Positions 1 to 8,707 are shown, counted from the stretch's first letter. The stretch: 64,000 nt of DNA from Ideonella sp. (GCA_015075165.1 JABTUY010000005.1:1-64000), one strand, 5' to 3'. Made by a program: numbers and translations. Notes: generated from the sequence alone by a model not told the origin.

Positions 1-1
1 C

Positions 2-1240
2 GTGTTTGGGCTCGCTGCCTGTGGGGACGCCAACGACAGCGTCGCCACCAATGACACAGGCGGGATCTCCGACGCGCTGCAAGACACCATCGGCGACGTC
101 AGCGCCGACACCACCACGCCCGACACCGGGCCGGACTCGGACACCTCGGCCGACACACGCGACCCCGACACCCTCGAAGAGACCGTCTCCCCGCTGTTTT
201 CCCTGAAAAGCGACGACCGCTTCATCGTCCCGGGGAACATCGCCGAGAAGACCTCGCCCGCGGTGGCGGGCGCGCTCGTCGCCTGGGTCGAGACCACCGA
301 CCTCGGCCCGAGCCTCGTCGTCTGGGACACACGCGACCTGAACCAGGCGCCACGCTCCTACACCGTGCCCAACCTCACCCGCCCGCGCCAGCTCGCACTC
401 TCCGACGTCTACATGGTGTACGTCGACGACCGCTACGGCGACCCCGACGTCTTCGCGCTCGACCTCGAGACCGGTCTCGAGCGACCCGTGGTCACGAAGT
501 TCGGCGCCCAGGAACGACCCGACATCCTGGGCACGGTCGTCGCCTGGGAGGACTGCCGCGACTGCGTGAGCGGCGCCGAGGTCCCTGGCCGCGAGGCACA
601 GCGACAGGTGTACTCGCGCGACCTCGCGAGCGGCGACGAGACCCAGCTCACGACCAGCCCCGACGGTGCGTTTTCGCCGCGGTTTGGCCTGCTCGTCGAC
701 GGCCGCCAGGCGCTCGCCTGGGTCGAGGGCCGCGCCGCCCTGGCCTACACCCGGCTCTTGCCCGGCCAATCCGGCCGCTTCGACGTCTCGGCCTCCATCC
801 CGACGGACCAGGAGGTCGCGAGCCTCGAGCTCGTCGCCGGGATCCTCGCCTGGCGCCCACGCCCACTCATCGTGAACCCCGACTCGATGATCGTGAACCC
901 CGACTCGATGTGGCCAAGCGATCTGTTCGCGACCCAGGTGGACGGCGGCGACACGACCGCGCTCACCCTGCACGCCGAGCTCTCGGGCCGCCTCGCGAAC
1001 GCCGGCACCGCGCGCACGATCGACGGCCTCGGCGACCAGCTCGCCTGGCTCGAGAGCAGCCCCGGAGACCCACGCGTCGGCCGCTTCATGGTCCGCGAGC
1101 TCGGCGCGGGCCTCAACGACCAGCGCTTCGCCCTCCCGGAAATCAGCGGCATGGCGCTCGGCAGCGAGTACGCCGTCGTGACGGCCCCGCGCGCGGACAA
1201 CGACGGGCTCTCAGACCTGCACCTCTTCCCGCTCGACTGA
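2..1240 (+). CDS. Truncated lipoprotein with TolB-like beta-propeller repeats; foreign-looking
   Basis: The frame is open from the left edge, so the true start and most of the signal peptide lie outside the window. A lipobox (LAAC, cysteine at residue 7 of the visible part) is followed by an Asp/Thr-rich low-complexity linker to about residue 60. The rest carries repeated units of the type 'VVAWED...VYSRDL.SGDETQLT', which resemble periplasmic TolB/PD40 propeller blades. A perfect 21-base tandem duplication lies in its second half. Such Asp/Thr-rich propeller lipoproteins are familiar from Myxococcota such as Bradymonadales and are not usual beside betaproteobacterial ttcA. No specific function can be assigned. 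It is either transferred or part of a chimeric contig end. Confidence 0.65.
   Translation: MFGLAACGDANDSVATNDTGGISDALQDTIGDVSADTTTPDTGPDSDTSADTRDPDTLEETVSPLFSLKSDDRFIVPGNIAEKTSPAVAGALVAWVETTDLGPSLVVWDTRDLNQAPRSYTVPNLTRPRQLALSDVYMVYVDDRYGDPDVFALDLETGLERPVVTKFGAQERPDILGTVVAWEDCRDCVSGAEVPGREAQRQVYSRDLASGDETQLTTSPDGAFSPRFGLLVDGRQALAWVEGRAALAYTRLLPGQSGRFDVSASIPTDQEVASLELVAGILAWRPRPLIVNPDSMIVNPDSMWPSDLFATQVDGGDTTALTLHAELSGRLANAGTARTIDGLGDQLAWLESSPGDPRVGRFMVRELGAGLNDQRFALPEISGMALGSEYAVVTAPRADNDGLSDLHLFPLD
869..910 (+). repeat. Perfect 21-base tandem duplication in the lipoprotein gene
   Basis: Two identical 21-base copies (869-889 and 890-910) each encode the heptapeptide IVNPDSM in frame. This is a simple in-frame slippage duplication that lengthens a loop between propeller units. 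Confidence 0.9.
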
Positions 1241-1300
1241 GCCCCACGGACCAACCCCGGAGAGCCGGAGCCTCTGACGAGCACGAAGACACGACTCGCC

Positions 1301-1340
1301 CTCCCTCTCCGTCCCTCAGAGTCTCCGTGGTTTCCAAACC
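1301..1340 (-). repeat. 'ccacggagac...gacggagag' dispersed-type repeat
   Basis: Read on the minus strand the segment contains GGAAACCACGGAGAC followed by TCTGAGGGACGGAGAG. This matches the style of a short G/A-rich repeat (accacggagacacggagg) that I know as common in intergenic regions of Myxococcota, Planctomycetes and similar genomes. It lies just downstream of the foreign-looking lipoprotein and supports the view that the left end is not native to the betaproteobacterial backbone. Only one copy is visible, so the family assignment is from memory. Confidence 0.45.
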
Positions 1341-1378
1341 TTACCGAACGAGGCGTCGACCGGGGACCTCACTCGGGC

Positions 1379-2365
1379 TCACTCGCCGAGAAGGCTCGCA
1401 CCGCGCATGGACGCGAGCACACCAAGAGCGCCCGCCCCGGGCCTGGGCAGCCCACAGCTATCGCCGTCCTCGAGCTCGGCGAGCCCCTCGTCGTTACCCA
1501 CCATCAGGTCGTGGCCGATGGCCGCGTGCAGCTTCTTGTCGAGCAGATGGGTCGGCCGGACGTTGCCAAGCGCCGCGAAGATGTTGCCGCGGACGACCGG
1601 GTTCTCGGCGTGCAGCGTGTCGATGAGCCGTTTGACCTTCTTGCGATGCAGGTTCTCCTGCGAGCCGCACAAATCACACGGAATGATGGGGAAACGCAGC
1701 ATCCGCGCGAGCTCGGCGATCTCGTTCTCGGCGCAATAGATGAGCGGCCGGATGACGATGTTCTGCCCGTCGTCGGAGCGCAGCTTGGGCGGCATCGCCT
1801 TGGTCTGCCCCGAATACAGGATATTGAGCAGCATCGTCTCGATGGCGTCGTCGCGGTGGTGACCGAGCGCGATCTTGGTCGCGCCCAGTTCGCTCGCCAC
1901 GCGGTAGAGGATGCCGCGACGCAGCCGCGAGCACAGCGAGCACAGCGTCTGCCCCTCGGGGATCAGCCGCTTGACGATCGAGTAGGTGTCCTGCTCCTCG
2001 ATGCGGAACGCGACGCCGCGCGAGGCCAGGTACTGCGGCAGCACGTGGGCCGGGAATCCCGGCTGCTTCTGGTCGAGGTTGACCGCGACGAGGTCGAACG
2101 CCACCGGCGCCCGCTCGCGCAGCGCGAGCAGGATGTCGAGCAGCGCGTAGCTGTCCTTGCCGCCCGAGACGCAGACCATCACCTTGTCGCCGGGCTCGAT
2201 CATGTTGAAGTCGGCGATTGCCTGGCCCACCTGGCGGTGCAGGCGCTTGGACAGCTTGTTGGCCTCGAAGCGCAGGCGGCGCTGCGGCGCGTCGGTGGCG
2301 CCGGGCGCCGCGTCGGGTGCGGCGTCGGACGCGACGGTGGCAACGGTGTCGGGCATGGCACTCAT
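1379..2365 (-). CDS. ttcA: tRNA 2-thiocytidine(32) synthetase TtcA
   Basis: This is an ATP-dependent tRNA thiolase that makes 2-thiocytidine at position 32. The PP-loop SGGKDS is at residues 67-72, and CSLC and CDLC cysteine pairs supply the iron-sulfur cluster ligands expected in the TtcA family. The chosen ATG at 2365 overlaps the stop of the upstream SDR gene by four bases (ATGA), which supports it over longer readings that run antisense into the SDR gene. The protein is 328 residues. After about NVRPTHLL, the last 45 or so residues do not resemble the family tail I know (usually ending in an acidic DGDxAFD-type segment). This places a possible fusion or contig junction between about 1379 and 1520. 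Confidence 0.88.
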   Translation of the reverse strand: MSAMPDTVATVASDAAPDAAPGATDAPQRRLRFEANKLSKRLHRQVGQAIADFNMIEPGDKVMVCVSGGKDSYALLDILLALRERAPVAFDLVAVNLDQKQPGFPAHVLPQYLASRGVAFRIEEQDTYSIVKRLIPEGQTLCSLCSRLRRGILYRVASELGATKIALGHHRDDAIETMLLNILYSGQTKAMPPKLRSDDGQNIVIRPLIYCAENEIAELARMLRFPIIPCDLCGSQENLHRKKVKRLIDTLHAENPVVRGNIFAALGNVRPTHLLDKKLHAAIGHDLMVGNDEGLAELEDGDSCGLPRPGAGALGVLASMRGASLLGE

Positions 2366-3186
2366 CGTGCACCTCGGTTGCGGGTTGGGGGGACGTCGGC
2401 ACGCGCGGCCTGCGGGCTGCCGGCCTCGGTGAACGCGAAGTCGCGCGCGCGCGGTACCAGGTGGCTGCCCGCATCGACCAGCAGCGTGGTGCCGGTGAGT
2501 GCGCGGTTGTCGAGCACGAAGCGCACGGTGCGCGCCACGTCCTGCGGTTCGACGCCATGGCCCAGCGGGCCCTGCGCCTTCAGCGCGGCAAGGCGCTCGC
2601 CGTCGATCAGCGCGCTGTCGAGCGTGAGGCCGGGCGCCACGCCGCACACCCGCAGCAGCGGCGCCAGCGCGCGCGCCAGCAGCGGCGTGGCGGCGTGCAA
2701 CGCCGCCTTCGACAGCGTGTACGACAGGTGATCGGGGTTCGGGTTGAACAGCTTCTCGTCGAGCAGGTTCACCACGCACGCATCGGCCACCGGTGCGCTG
2801 CGGCACGCCCGGTGCAGTGCGCGCGCCAGCACGATCGGCGCCGCGGTGTTGGTGCGCCAGTGCTGCTCGAGCGTGGCGTAGCGCAGCGTGCCGAAATCGT
2901 CGTGGTCGAAGCGCGAGGCGTTGTTGACCACCGCCGCCAGCGCGCCCATGCGCGCGATCACCTGCGGCACCAGCGCCTCGGCCTGCGCCTCGTCGGCCAG
3001 GTCGGCGGCGAACGCCTCGGCGCGCGCGCCGAGCGCGCGCAGGCGCTGCACGGTGTCGTCGGCGTCGGCGCGCGAGTGCCGGTAGTGCACGGCGATGTCG
3101 CGGCCGTGCGCCGCCAGGTCGAGCGCGATCGCGCGGCCGAGGCGGCGCGCCGCGCCGGTGACCAGCACCAGGGGACGAGCACTCAT
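2362..3186 (-). CDS. SDR-family oxidoreductase, pteridine/dihydrofolate reductase-like
   Basis: This is an NADPH-dependent short-chain dehydrogenase of 274 residues. The N-terminal cofactor motif is TGAARRLG, the variant seen in pteridine reductases and FolM-type enzymes. The NNAS motif and a YTLSKAA catalytic Tyr-x3-Lys follow in the right order. The ATG at 3186 (MSARP) is preferred to an upstream codon because it gives the usual short lead-in to the Rossmann fold. It overlaps ttcA by four bases, so the two are co-transcribed. Its start is 24 bases from the divergently oriented midA start. The pteridine substrate is inferred from the motif only. Confidence 0.8.
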   Translation of the reverse strand: MSARPLVLVTGAARRLGRAIALDLAAHGRDIAVHYRHSRADADDTVQRLRALGARAEAFAADLADEAQAEALVPQVIARMGALAAVVNNASRFDHDDFGTLRYATLEQHWRTNTAAPIVLARALHRACRSAPVADACVVNLLDEKLFNPNPDHLSYTLSKAALHAATPLLARALAPLLRVCGVAPGLTLDSALIDGERLAALKAQGPLGHGVEPQDVARTVRFVLDNRALTGTTLLVDAGSHLVPRARDFAFTEAGSPQAARADVPPTRNRGAR

Positions 3187-3197
3187 GTTTGGGTTTC

Positions 3198-3203
3198 TAC
3201 AAT
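3198..3203 (+). promoter_or_regulatory. -10-like TACAAT, 6 bases before the midA ATG
   Basis: TACAAT ends at 3203 and the ATG is at 3210. With a normal start point six or seven bases past the -10 box, transcription would begin at or next to the ATG, giving a leaderless message. No Shine-Dalgarno sequence is present. The same spacing recurs at four other genes in the window. Confidence 0.45.
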
Positions 3204-3209
3204 GCCGCG

Positions 3210-4517
3210 ATGCACGCGCGCGCGACATCGAACGGCAACGATGGTGAACGTGGCGACAGTGTATCGAGCCGTCTGCGCGCGCTGATCGAGCGCGCGATCG
3301 TCGAGCACGACGGCTGGCTGCCGTTCGACCGCTACATGGCCATCGCGCTGTACGAGCCCGGCCTCGGCTACTACGCGCGCGGGCAGGGGGTGTTCGGTCA
3401 TTGGCCGGACGAACCGGCGGGTGCGCCCGATCGCGCCGGCGGGCTGGCGGGTGCGTCCGATCGCGCCGGCGGGCCGGCGCGGGGGCCCGATGGCGCTGGC
3501 GACCCGACCGCGAGCGATTTCGTCACCGCGCCCGAGCTGACGCTGCTGTTCGCCCAGGCGCTGGCCGTGCAACTGCGGCAGGCACTGCAGGCTAGCGGCA
3601 CCGGTACCGTGCTCGAGTTCGGCGCCGGCAGCGGCGCGCTGGCCGGGCAATTGATCGACGCGTTGGGCGATGCGCTGCAGCGCTACTGCATCGTCGAGCC
3701 ATCGGCCGGCCTGCGCGCGCAGCAGGCGCGGCGGCTGGCGCGCTTCGGCGCGCGCGTGCAGTGGCTGCCGCAGATGCCCGACGGGTTCGACGGTGTCGTG
3801 ATCGGCAACGAAGTGCTCGATGCGATGCCGGTGCAGCTGCTGGCCTACGACGGTGTCCAGTGGTGCGAGCGCGGCGTGGTGCTCGATGGCGGCGCGCTGG
3901 CATGGCGCGACCGGCCCACGACGCTGCGACCGCCCGAGGATGGACTACCCGACGATGGGCAGCGCAGTGGACTGCGCAGCGGGCTGCTCGGTGGGCCGGC
4001 CGACGCCGGCACCGGTGACCCGTGCGGCCAGGCGTGGGCCCCGGGCACCGTCACCGAGCTGCATCGCGCGGCCACGGCGTTCATCGTCGAGCTGGCGGGC
4101 CGGCTGCGCCGTGGCGCGGCATTCTTCATCGACTACGGCTTTCCGGCGCACGAGTACTACCACCCGCAGCGAACTGGAGGCACGCTGATGTGCCATCGCG
4201 CGCATCGCGCGAGCACCGACGCGCTGCGCGACCCCGGCGAGCAGGACATCAGCGCTCACGTCGACTTCACCGGCATCGCTCTGGCCGGACAGGATGCCGG
4301 CCTGCAGGTGCTCGGCTACACGTCGCAGGCGCGCTTCCTGCTCAACTGCGGCCTGGTCGAGCGCCTGCACGACGCCGACGCGCGCGAACGCGCACGCGCG
4401 CAGATGCTGCTGGCCGAGCACGAGATGGGTGAGCTGTTCAAGGTGATCGGCTTTGCCAAGGGCTGCGCGTTCGATGCCATCGGGTTCGTTGCCGGCGACC
4501 GCAGCCATCGCCTGTAG
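3210..4517 (+). CDS. MidA/NDUFAF7-family SAM-dependent methyltransferase
   Basis: This 435-residue protein belongs to the family whose mitochondrial member NDUFAF7 methylates an arginine of a complex I subunit. Hallmarks are the YYARG segment near the N-terminus, the SAM-binding VLEFGAGSG at residue 134, GNEVLDAMP, and FIDYGFP. Two low-complexity inserts break the family pattern: a stretch encoded by three 30-base repeats (3416-3505), placed between GVFGHWPDE and the DFVTAPEL motif, and a Gly/Asp-rich loop near 3930-4030. The start at 3210 is chosen over an in-frame TTG at 3189 because a -10-like TACAAT sits exactly six bases upstream. It diverges from the SDR-ttcA pair. Bacterial substrate is unknown. 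Confidence 0.82.
   Translation: MHARATSNGNDGERGDSVSSRLRALIERAIVEHDGWLPFDRYMAIALYEPGLGYYARGQGVFGHWPDEPAGAPDRAGGLAGASDRAGGPARGPDGAGDPTASDFVTAPELTLLFAQALAVQLRQALQASGTGTVLEFGAGSGALAGQLIDALGDALQRYCIVEPSAGLRAQQARRLARFGARVQWLPQMPDGFDGVVIGNEVLDAMPVQLLAYDGVQWCERGVVLDGGALAWRDRPTTLRPPEDGLPDDGQRSGLRSGLLGGPADAGTGDPCGQAWAPGTVTELHRAATAFIVELAGRLRRGAAFFIDYGFPAHEYYHPQRTGGTLMCHRAHRASTDALRDPGEQDISAHVDFTGIALAGQDAGLQVLGYTSQARFLLNCGLVERLHDADARERARAQMLLAEHEMGELFKVIGFAKGCAFDAIGFVAGDRSHRL
3416..3505 (+). repeat. Three tandem 30-base repeats inside the MidA gene
   Basis: Units occupy 3416-3445, 3446-3475 and 3476-3505. The first two differ at only two positions and the third is more diverged. Each encodes a ten-residue Gly/Ala/Asp/Arg-rich unit, so the reading frame is kept. 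This is expansion by slippage within a surface loop. Confidence 0.9.
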
Positions 4518-4518
4518 C

Positions 4519-4568
4519 GGCGGCACGGCCTGTCGGCCCGCAGGGTGGCCCGGGCCGAGGCCGCCGCC
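4519..4568. terminator. GC-rich imperfect hairpin between convergent midA and cca
   Basis: Arms GGCGGCACGGCCT (4519-4531) and AGGCCGCCGCC (4558-4568) pair with a two-base bulge, and the loop region is itself GC-rich. It fills the whole gap between two converging genes and could end transcription in both directions. There is no T-tract, so this is an inference from position and symmetry. Confidence 0.4.
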
Positions 4569-5780
4569 TCAACGTGCCGCCAGCGCGTTCGCGATCGCCT
4601 GCAGCCGTGCCTGACGCAGCGCCTGGCCCAGCGCGGGTCCGCTGGCCGCCTGGCGGATCGCCGGTGGCAACGTCGCCGTGGCCACGGTGCGCGCCGCCGA
4701 CAGCGCCACTCGCAGCGCGGCGCAGCGCGCCCGGACCCGGGCCTGCGCCTCGGCCGACAGCATCGCCGCCAGTGCGTCGAACGCCTGCAGCGCATGTTCG
4801 ACCCGACCCGGACGCCGCCAGGCATCGCTGCGCTCCAGCAGCGCGAGGCAGGCGGGTGCATCGAGCGCCGGCCCCGGGTTTGCCGGCGCAGCGCTCACCA
4901 ACGGCCACTCGCGCCCGACCAGCAGCGTGAGCTCGCGGCACTCGTGGTCGACGCGCCAGCGCTCGCACAGTGCCCGCGTGGCCGGCAGGCCGTCGGCCGC
5001 GCGGCCATCGTCGCCGGCATCGAGCCCGTGACACAGGCAGGCGAAGCGCAGCGGTAGCGCCGGCGCGACGCCGCCATCGAGCACCGGCATCAGGCGTGCG
5101 CGCCGCGTGTCGACGCGCAGCCAGGCGTGTAGCTGCGGCGCCAGGCGTGGCAGCGCACCGCTGTCGGCCAGCACCTCGAGCATCCGGCTCGGCCGCGGCT
5201 CGATCAGGCCGCGCGACAGCTCCTGCCACGCGCGCTCGGCCACCAGCGCGTCGACCTCGCCGCTGTCGACCAGCGCGCGCAGCAGCGCCATCGTCTCCGG
5301 TGCGACGCCGAACGCCGGCCAGCGGGCGGCAAAGCGCGCCAGCCGCAACAGCCGCACCGGGTCTTCGGCAAAGGCCGGCGACACGTGGCGCAGCACGCCG
5401 GCGTCGAGGTCACGTTGGCCGCCGAACGGGTCGATCAGCCGGCCGCTGTCGGCATCGAGCGCCATCGCGTTGATCGTCAGATCGCGCCGCGCCAGGTCCT
5501 GCTCGAGCGTGACGTCGGGCGCGGCGTGGAAGGTGAAGCCGTGGTAGCCGCGGCCCGACTTGCGCTCGGTGCGCGCGAGCGCGTACTCGTCGTGCGTCTG
5601 CGGATGCAGGAAGACCGGAAAATCGCGTCCCACCGGCCGGAAACCCGAGGCGACCATCGCCTCGGGTGTGCTGCCCACCACCACCCAGTCGCTGTCGCTC
5701 GACGGCTGGCCGAGCAGGCGATCGCGCACCGCGCCGCCGACGATGTAGGCCTTGGCCTGCGGCGGCAGCGTGGCGTTCAC
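4569..5780 (-). CDS. cca: CCA-adding enzyme (tRNA nucleotidyltransferase)
   Basis: The protein (403 residues) repairs and adds the 3' CCA end of tRNAs. The class II nucleotidyltransferase core is intact: GGAVRDRLLG at 15-24, the metal-binding DSD at 29-31 with WVVVG, RRDLTINAMA, and EDPVRLLRLARFAARW. E. coli Cca has an additional C-terminal HD phosphohydrolase domain. At the matching place here the sequence reads CLCHGLDAG where the family has HDLGKG, so the HD metal site appears lost while overall length is near normal. CCA addition should therefore be retained and the phosphatase/phosphodiesterase activity is doubtful. It lies 58 bases downstream of the lytic transglycosylase gene on the same strand. 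Confidence 0.9.
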   Translation of the reverse strand: MNATLPPQAKAYIVGGAVRDRLLGQPSSDSDWVVVGSTPEAMVASGFRPVGRDFPVFLHPQTHDEYALARTERKSGRGYHGFTFHAAPDVTLEQDLARRDLTINAMALDADSGRLIDPFGGQRDLDAGVLRHVSPAFAEDPVRLLRLARFAARWPAFGVAPETMALLRALVDSGEVDALVAERAWQELSRGLIEPRPSRMLEVLADSGALPRLAPQLHAWLRVDTRRARLMPVLDGGVAPALPLRFACLCHGLDAGDDGRAADGLPATRALCERWRVDHECRELTLLVGREWPLVSAAPANPGPALDAPACLALLERSDAWRRPGRVEHALQAFDALAAMLSAEAQARVRARCAALRVALSAARTVATATLPPAIRQAASGPALGQALRQARLQAIANALAAR

Positions 5781-5838
5781 CGCACGGCCTCGCGCGCTGC
5801 ACGCAACGGTGTTCGCGCCGGGAAGCGGCTCGGCGCGC

Positions 5839-7842
5839 TCAAGGCAGGTCGAGGTCGATCGCCGGTGCGCTCGCCTCGCGCGGGCCGATCGTCGGCGCGC
5901 CGAGCCAGGTTTTCAGCGATAGCGCGTGACCGTTGAGCATCGCGGCGTACACGGCGGCGTTGGACAGCACCTTCTTGACGTAGTCGCGCGTCTCGTTGAA
6001 GGGAATGTTCTCGGCCCAGATCGCCGGCTCGACCGGCGGCCCCTCGCGCCAGCGCCGCGGCCGGCTCGGCCCGGCGTTGTAGGCCGCTGCCGCCATCGCC
6101 TGCGAGCCACCGAAGTCCTCGAGCACCAGCTTCAGGTATTCGGTGCCGAGCCGCAGGTTGACCGCGGGGTCGACGATCTGCTCGGGCTTGAAGTCGAGCG
6201 CCAGCTTGCGTGCCACCCAGCGTGCGGTCTTGGGCATCAACTGCATCAGGCCGCCGGCGCCGACGCTGGAGCGCGCATCGGCGACGAAGCGCGATTCCTG
6301 GCGGATCAGGCCGAAGACATACGCCGGGTCGAGGCCCGCCTCGTGCGCCTGCGCGAACACCAGGTCGCGAAACGGCATCGGGTAGCGTTGCGCGAGATCG
6401 ATGTCCTGCCGGGTGCGGTCGCTGGTGTTGATGCAGCGGTCCCACACCTCGCGCTCGCACGCCAGTTCGGCGGCGGCGAACAACTGGCGCTCGTTCATGC
6501 CGCGCAGCGTGAAGTTCCATTCGCGCACGCCCTCCTGGCGCAGGCCCAGCGCGATCAGTTGCAGTGCGCGCTGCAGGCCGGGGTTGGCGCGTGCGCGCGC
6601 CCGGTCGTCGTCGCTCGGGGTTGGGGCCAGCGCCGGCAGCGCGGGCTGGAAATCGATCTCTTCGGCCGCGAGCTTGCCGTAGAAGGTGAGCGGTTCGGCA
6701 ATCGATGCGAACAGGCCGCGCGCCTTCTCGCGCTGCGCGTCGCCGGCTCGGCCCTCGGCGGCGGTGGCCATCAGCGCGCGCGCGCTCCAATAGACCCACA
6801 CCGGTTCGGCCTGTTCGGCATCGCTGAGTGCCCAGATCGCGCGCAGCACGATCGGCCAGCCGTCGCTGCCGGTGCGCAGCGCGCTGCGCACGGCCCAGGT
6901 GAGCATGTCGTCGCTCCACTGCGCCGCGCGCGGCGAACCGCGCAACGTGGTGAAGGCGTGCCGGTAGTACAGCGGCGCATCGGCCGACAGCCGCAGTGCG
7001 GCCTGCTTGCCGATCACCGCCCAGGCCCACGCCGCACGCTGGGCGCCGAGCGCCGCCTGCCAGCGCTCGTCCATCAGGCCGGCGGCAGCGTCGGGGTCGC
7101 TGCCGGCCGCGCGCAGCACCGCCAGCAGGGCCAGCTCGCCGTGGTGGCGCCCGCTGCCTTGCCGGCGCAGGTAGCGCACCGGGTTGTCGAGCAGTTCGCC
7201 CACCTCGGTGGCGGTGGGCTTGTCGAGCAGTGCTGCCACGCTGCGCACCGCGCGCGGTCGGTTGGCGTCGACGCTCAGCCGCAGCTTCATCCAGACGTCG
7301 TCGGTGCCGAATACCTTGGCTTCGAACAACGTGTTGGCCAGCAGCGCGCAGCCGTCGTCGCTGTCGCGCTGCGTGAACCACAGCGCGCGGGCCGCGTCGG
7401 CGTGGGTGCGCCCGGCGAGGTGCTCGGTCAGCTGCCAGTAGCAGCTGACCTCGCGGTCGTCGTTCATGCGAAAGCGCGGGTAGTCGCGCGTGAAGGCGGG
7501 CCAGTCGCGCCGGCGGCCGAGTTCGAGCAGCCAGTCGTTGCGCAGGCGGTCTTCGACATAGCTGCCGCGCCAGCGCTGGTAGAACGCCTCGACCTCGTCG
7601 GTCGTCGCCTCGCCGATGCGGTTACCCAGCTCCCAGTAGTCGACCCAGCGCGCCAACGGGTGCTGCCGGGCAAGCGTCAGCTCGCGCAGCGCGGCCAAGC
7701 GCTTGCCATCGCGCTTGCGCAGCGCCTCGCGCGCTTCGTTGATCGGGTCGTTCGCTGGTGTCGGCGCGGCGTGCACGACCGCTGCCAGGACCGTGCTCAA
7801 CGCACAGCCGGCCCGCACCACCCAGGAAATCCACCGACGCAT
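5839..7842 (-). CDS. Soluble lytic murein transglycosylase (Slt70-like)
   Basis: This 667-residue periplasmic enzyme cleaves peptidoglycan glycan strands to 1,6-anhydro products. An N-terminal signal peptide (MRRWISW..., Ala-rich cleavage region ending near AVVHA at about residue 25) is followed by a long helical superhelix region and a C-terminal goose-type lysozyme-like domain. That domain contains LIRQESRF with the catalytic glutamate at residue 516, GLMQLMP, and AAAYNAGP. The ATG at 7842 is chosen because it gives the complete signal peptide; frames extending upstream to 8490 are antisense to the GST gene. It is followed by cca in the order I expect for related Burkholderiales. Confidence 0.9.
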   Translation of the reverse strand: MRRWISWVVRAGCALSTVLAAVVHAAPTPANDPINEAREALRKRDGKRLAALRELTLARQHPLARWVDYWELGNRIGEATTDEVEAFYQRWRGSYVEDRLRNDWLLELGRRRDWPAFTRDYPRFRMNDDREVSCYWQLTEHLAGRTHADAARALWFTQRDSDDGCALLANTLFEAKVFGTDDVWMKLRLSVDANRPRAVRSVAALLDKPTATEVGELLDNPVRYLRRQGSGRHHGELALLAVLRAAGSDPDAAAGLMDERWQAALGAQRAAWAWAVIGKQAALRLSADAPLYYRHAFTTLRGSPRAAQWSDDMLTWAVRSALRTGSDGWPIVLRAIWALSDAEQAEPVWVYWSARALMATAAEGRAGDAQREKARGLFASIAEPLTFYGKLAAEEIDFQPALPALAPTPSDDDRARARANPGLQRALQLIALGLRQEGVREWNFTLRGMNERQLFAAAELACEREVWDRCINTSDRTRQDIDLAQRYPMPFRDLVFAQAHEAGLDPAYVFGLIRQESRFVADARSSVGAGGLMQLMPKTARWVARKLALDFKPEQIVDPAVNLRLGTEYLKLVLEDFGGSQAMAAAAYNAGPSRPRRWREGPPVEPAIWAENIPFNETRDYVKKVLSNAAVYAAMLNGHALSLKTWLGAPTIGPREASAPAIDLDLP

Positions 7843-8023
7843 CGCCAATACCACAGCCACCAAGCGCTGCACCCGACAGCGCGGGCGCCGCGCGCGTTCG
7901 AGCGGCCCGTGCACACCGTGGGTGCTGCAGTTGCACTGTATCGCAGCGCTGCACGGTGCGCGGCGCCGGCCCCCTCGATGATGGGTGCCGGCGCAGGGTG
8001 ACGGCAACACTGCGTCCGGCCGG

Positions 8024-8707
8024 TCAGCCGCGCGACGTGCGGTACGGCTCCTCGAACTGCAGGAAGTCGTGCTCGGCCAGCGCGTCGCGCACCCAGGCGG
8101 TGACGCCGCGGCTGGCGAATACGCGCTCGACGTAGCCGGCGGCCTCCTCGCCCACCGGCAGCGCATAGGTGCGGATGCGGCCGGCCACCGGCGCGAAGTA
8201 GGCATCGGCGATGCCGAAGGCGCCGAACAGGAACGGGCCGCCGCTGGCGCGTAGCGCATCGGCCCACAGTGCCTGCAGGCGATCGAGGTCGCTGCGCATT
8301 GCGCCCTGCTCGGCCAACAGCCGCCGACCGGCCTCGGGCAGCCGGGCCTCGATGTTCTGCGGGCAATGGCTGCGCAGCGCCGAGAAGCCGGCGTGCATCT
8401 CGGCACACACGCTGCGCGCACGGGCGCGCTCGCGCGTGCCGCGCGGCCACAACGGGTGCTGCGCGAAGCGCTCGGCCAAGTACTCGGCAATCGCCAGCGT
8501 GTCCCAGATCGCGAAACCGTCGTCGACCAGCACCGGTACGTTGCCGGTGGGCGTCACCTGCGCCACGCGCTGCTTGAACTGCGAGCCGGTGTCGAAATTG
8601 TCGAAGCGCACCATCACTTCGTCGAACGGAATCCCGTACTCGCGCATCAGCACCCACGGCCGCATCGACCACGACGAGTAGTTCTTGTTGCCGATATACA
8701 GCTCCAT
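8024..8707 (-). CDS. Glutathione S-transferase family protein
   Basis: The protein has 227 residues. An N-terminal thioredoxin-fold domain begins MELYIGNKNYSSWS and contains the glutathione-binding TGNVPVL cis-Pro loop and the IWDTLAIAEYLAE segment. An all-helical C-terminal domain with GAFGIADAYFAPV completes the GST architecture. The start at 8707 has a strong Shine-Dalgarno GGAGG six bases upstream, and starts further out lack one. It stands alone, with about 180 non-coding bases before the transglycosylase gene and about 110 after the LysR gene. Its substrate is not predictable from sequence. Confidence 0.88.
   Translation of the reverse strand: MELYIGNKNYSSWSMRPWVLMREYGIPFDEVMVRFDNFDTGSQFKQRVAQVTPTGNVPVLVDDGFAIWDTLAIAEYLAERFAQHPLWPRGTRERARARSVCAEMHAGFSALRSHCPQNIEARLPEAGRRLLAEQGAMRSDLDRLQALWADALRASGGPFLFGAFGIADAYFAPVAGRIRTYALPVGEEAAGYVERVFASRGVTAWVRDALAEHDFLQFEEPYRTSRG

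Noticed and set aside
3416-3505. Possible CRISPR-like direct repeats
   Set aside because: The repeats are contiguous without spacers and lie in frame inside a coding sequence. They are a slippage expansion.
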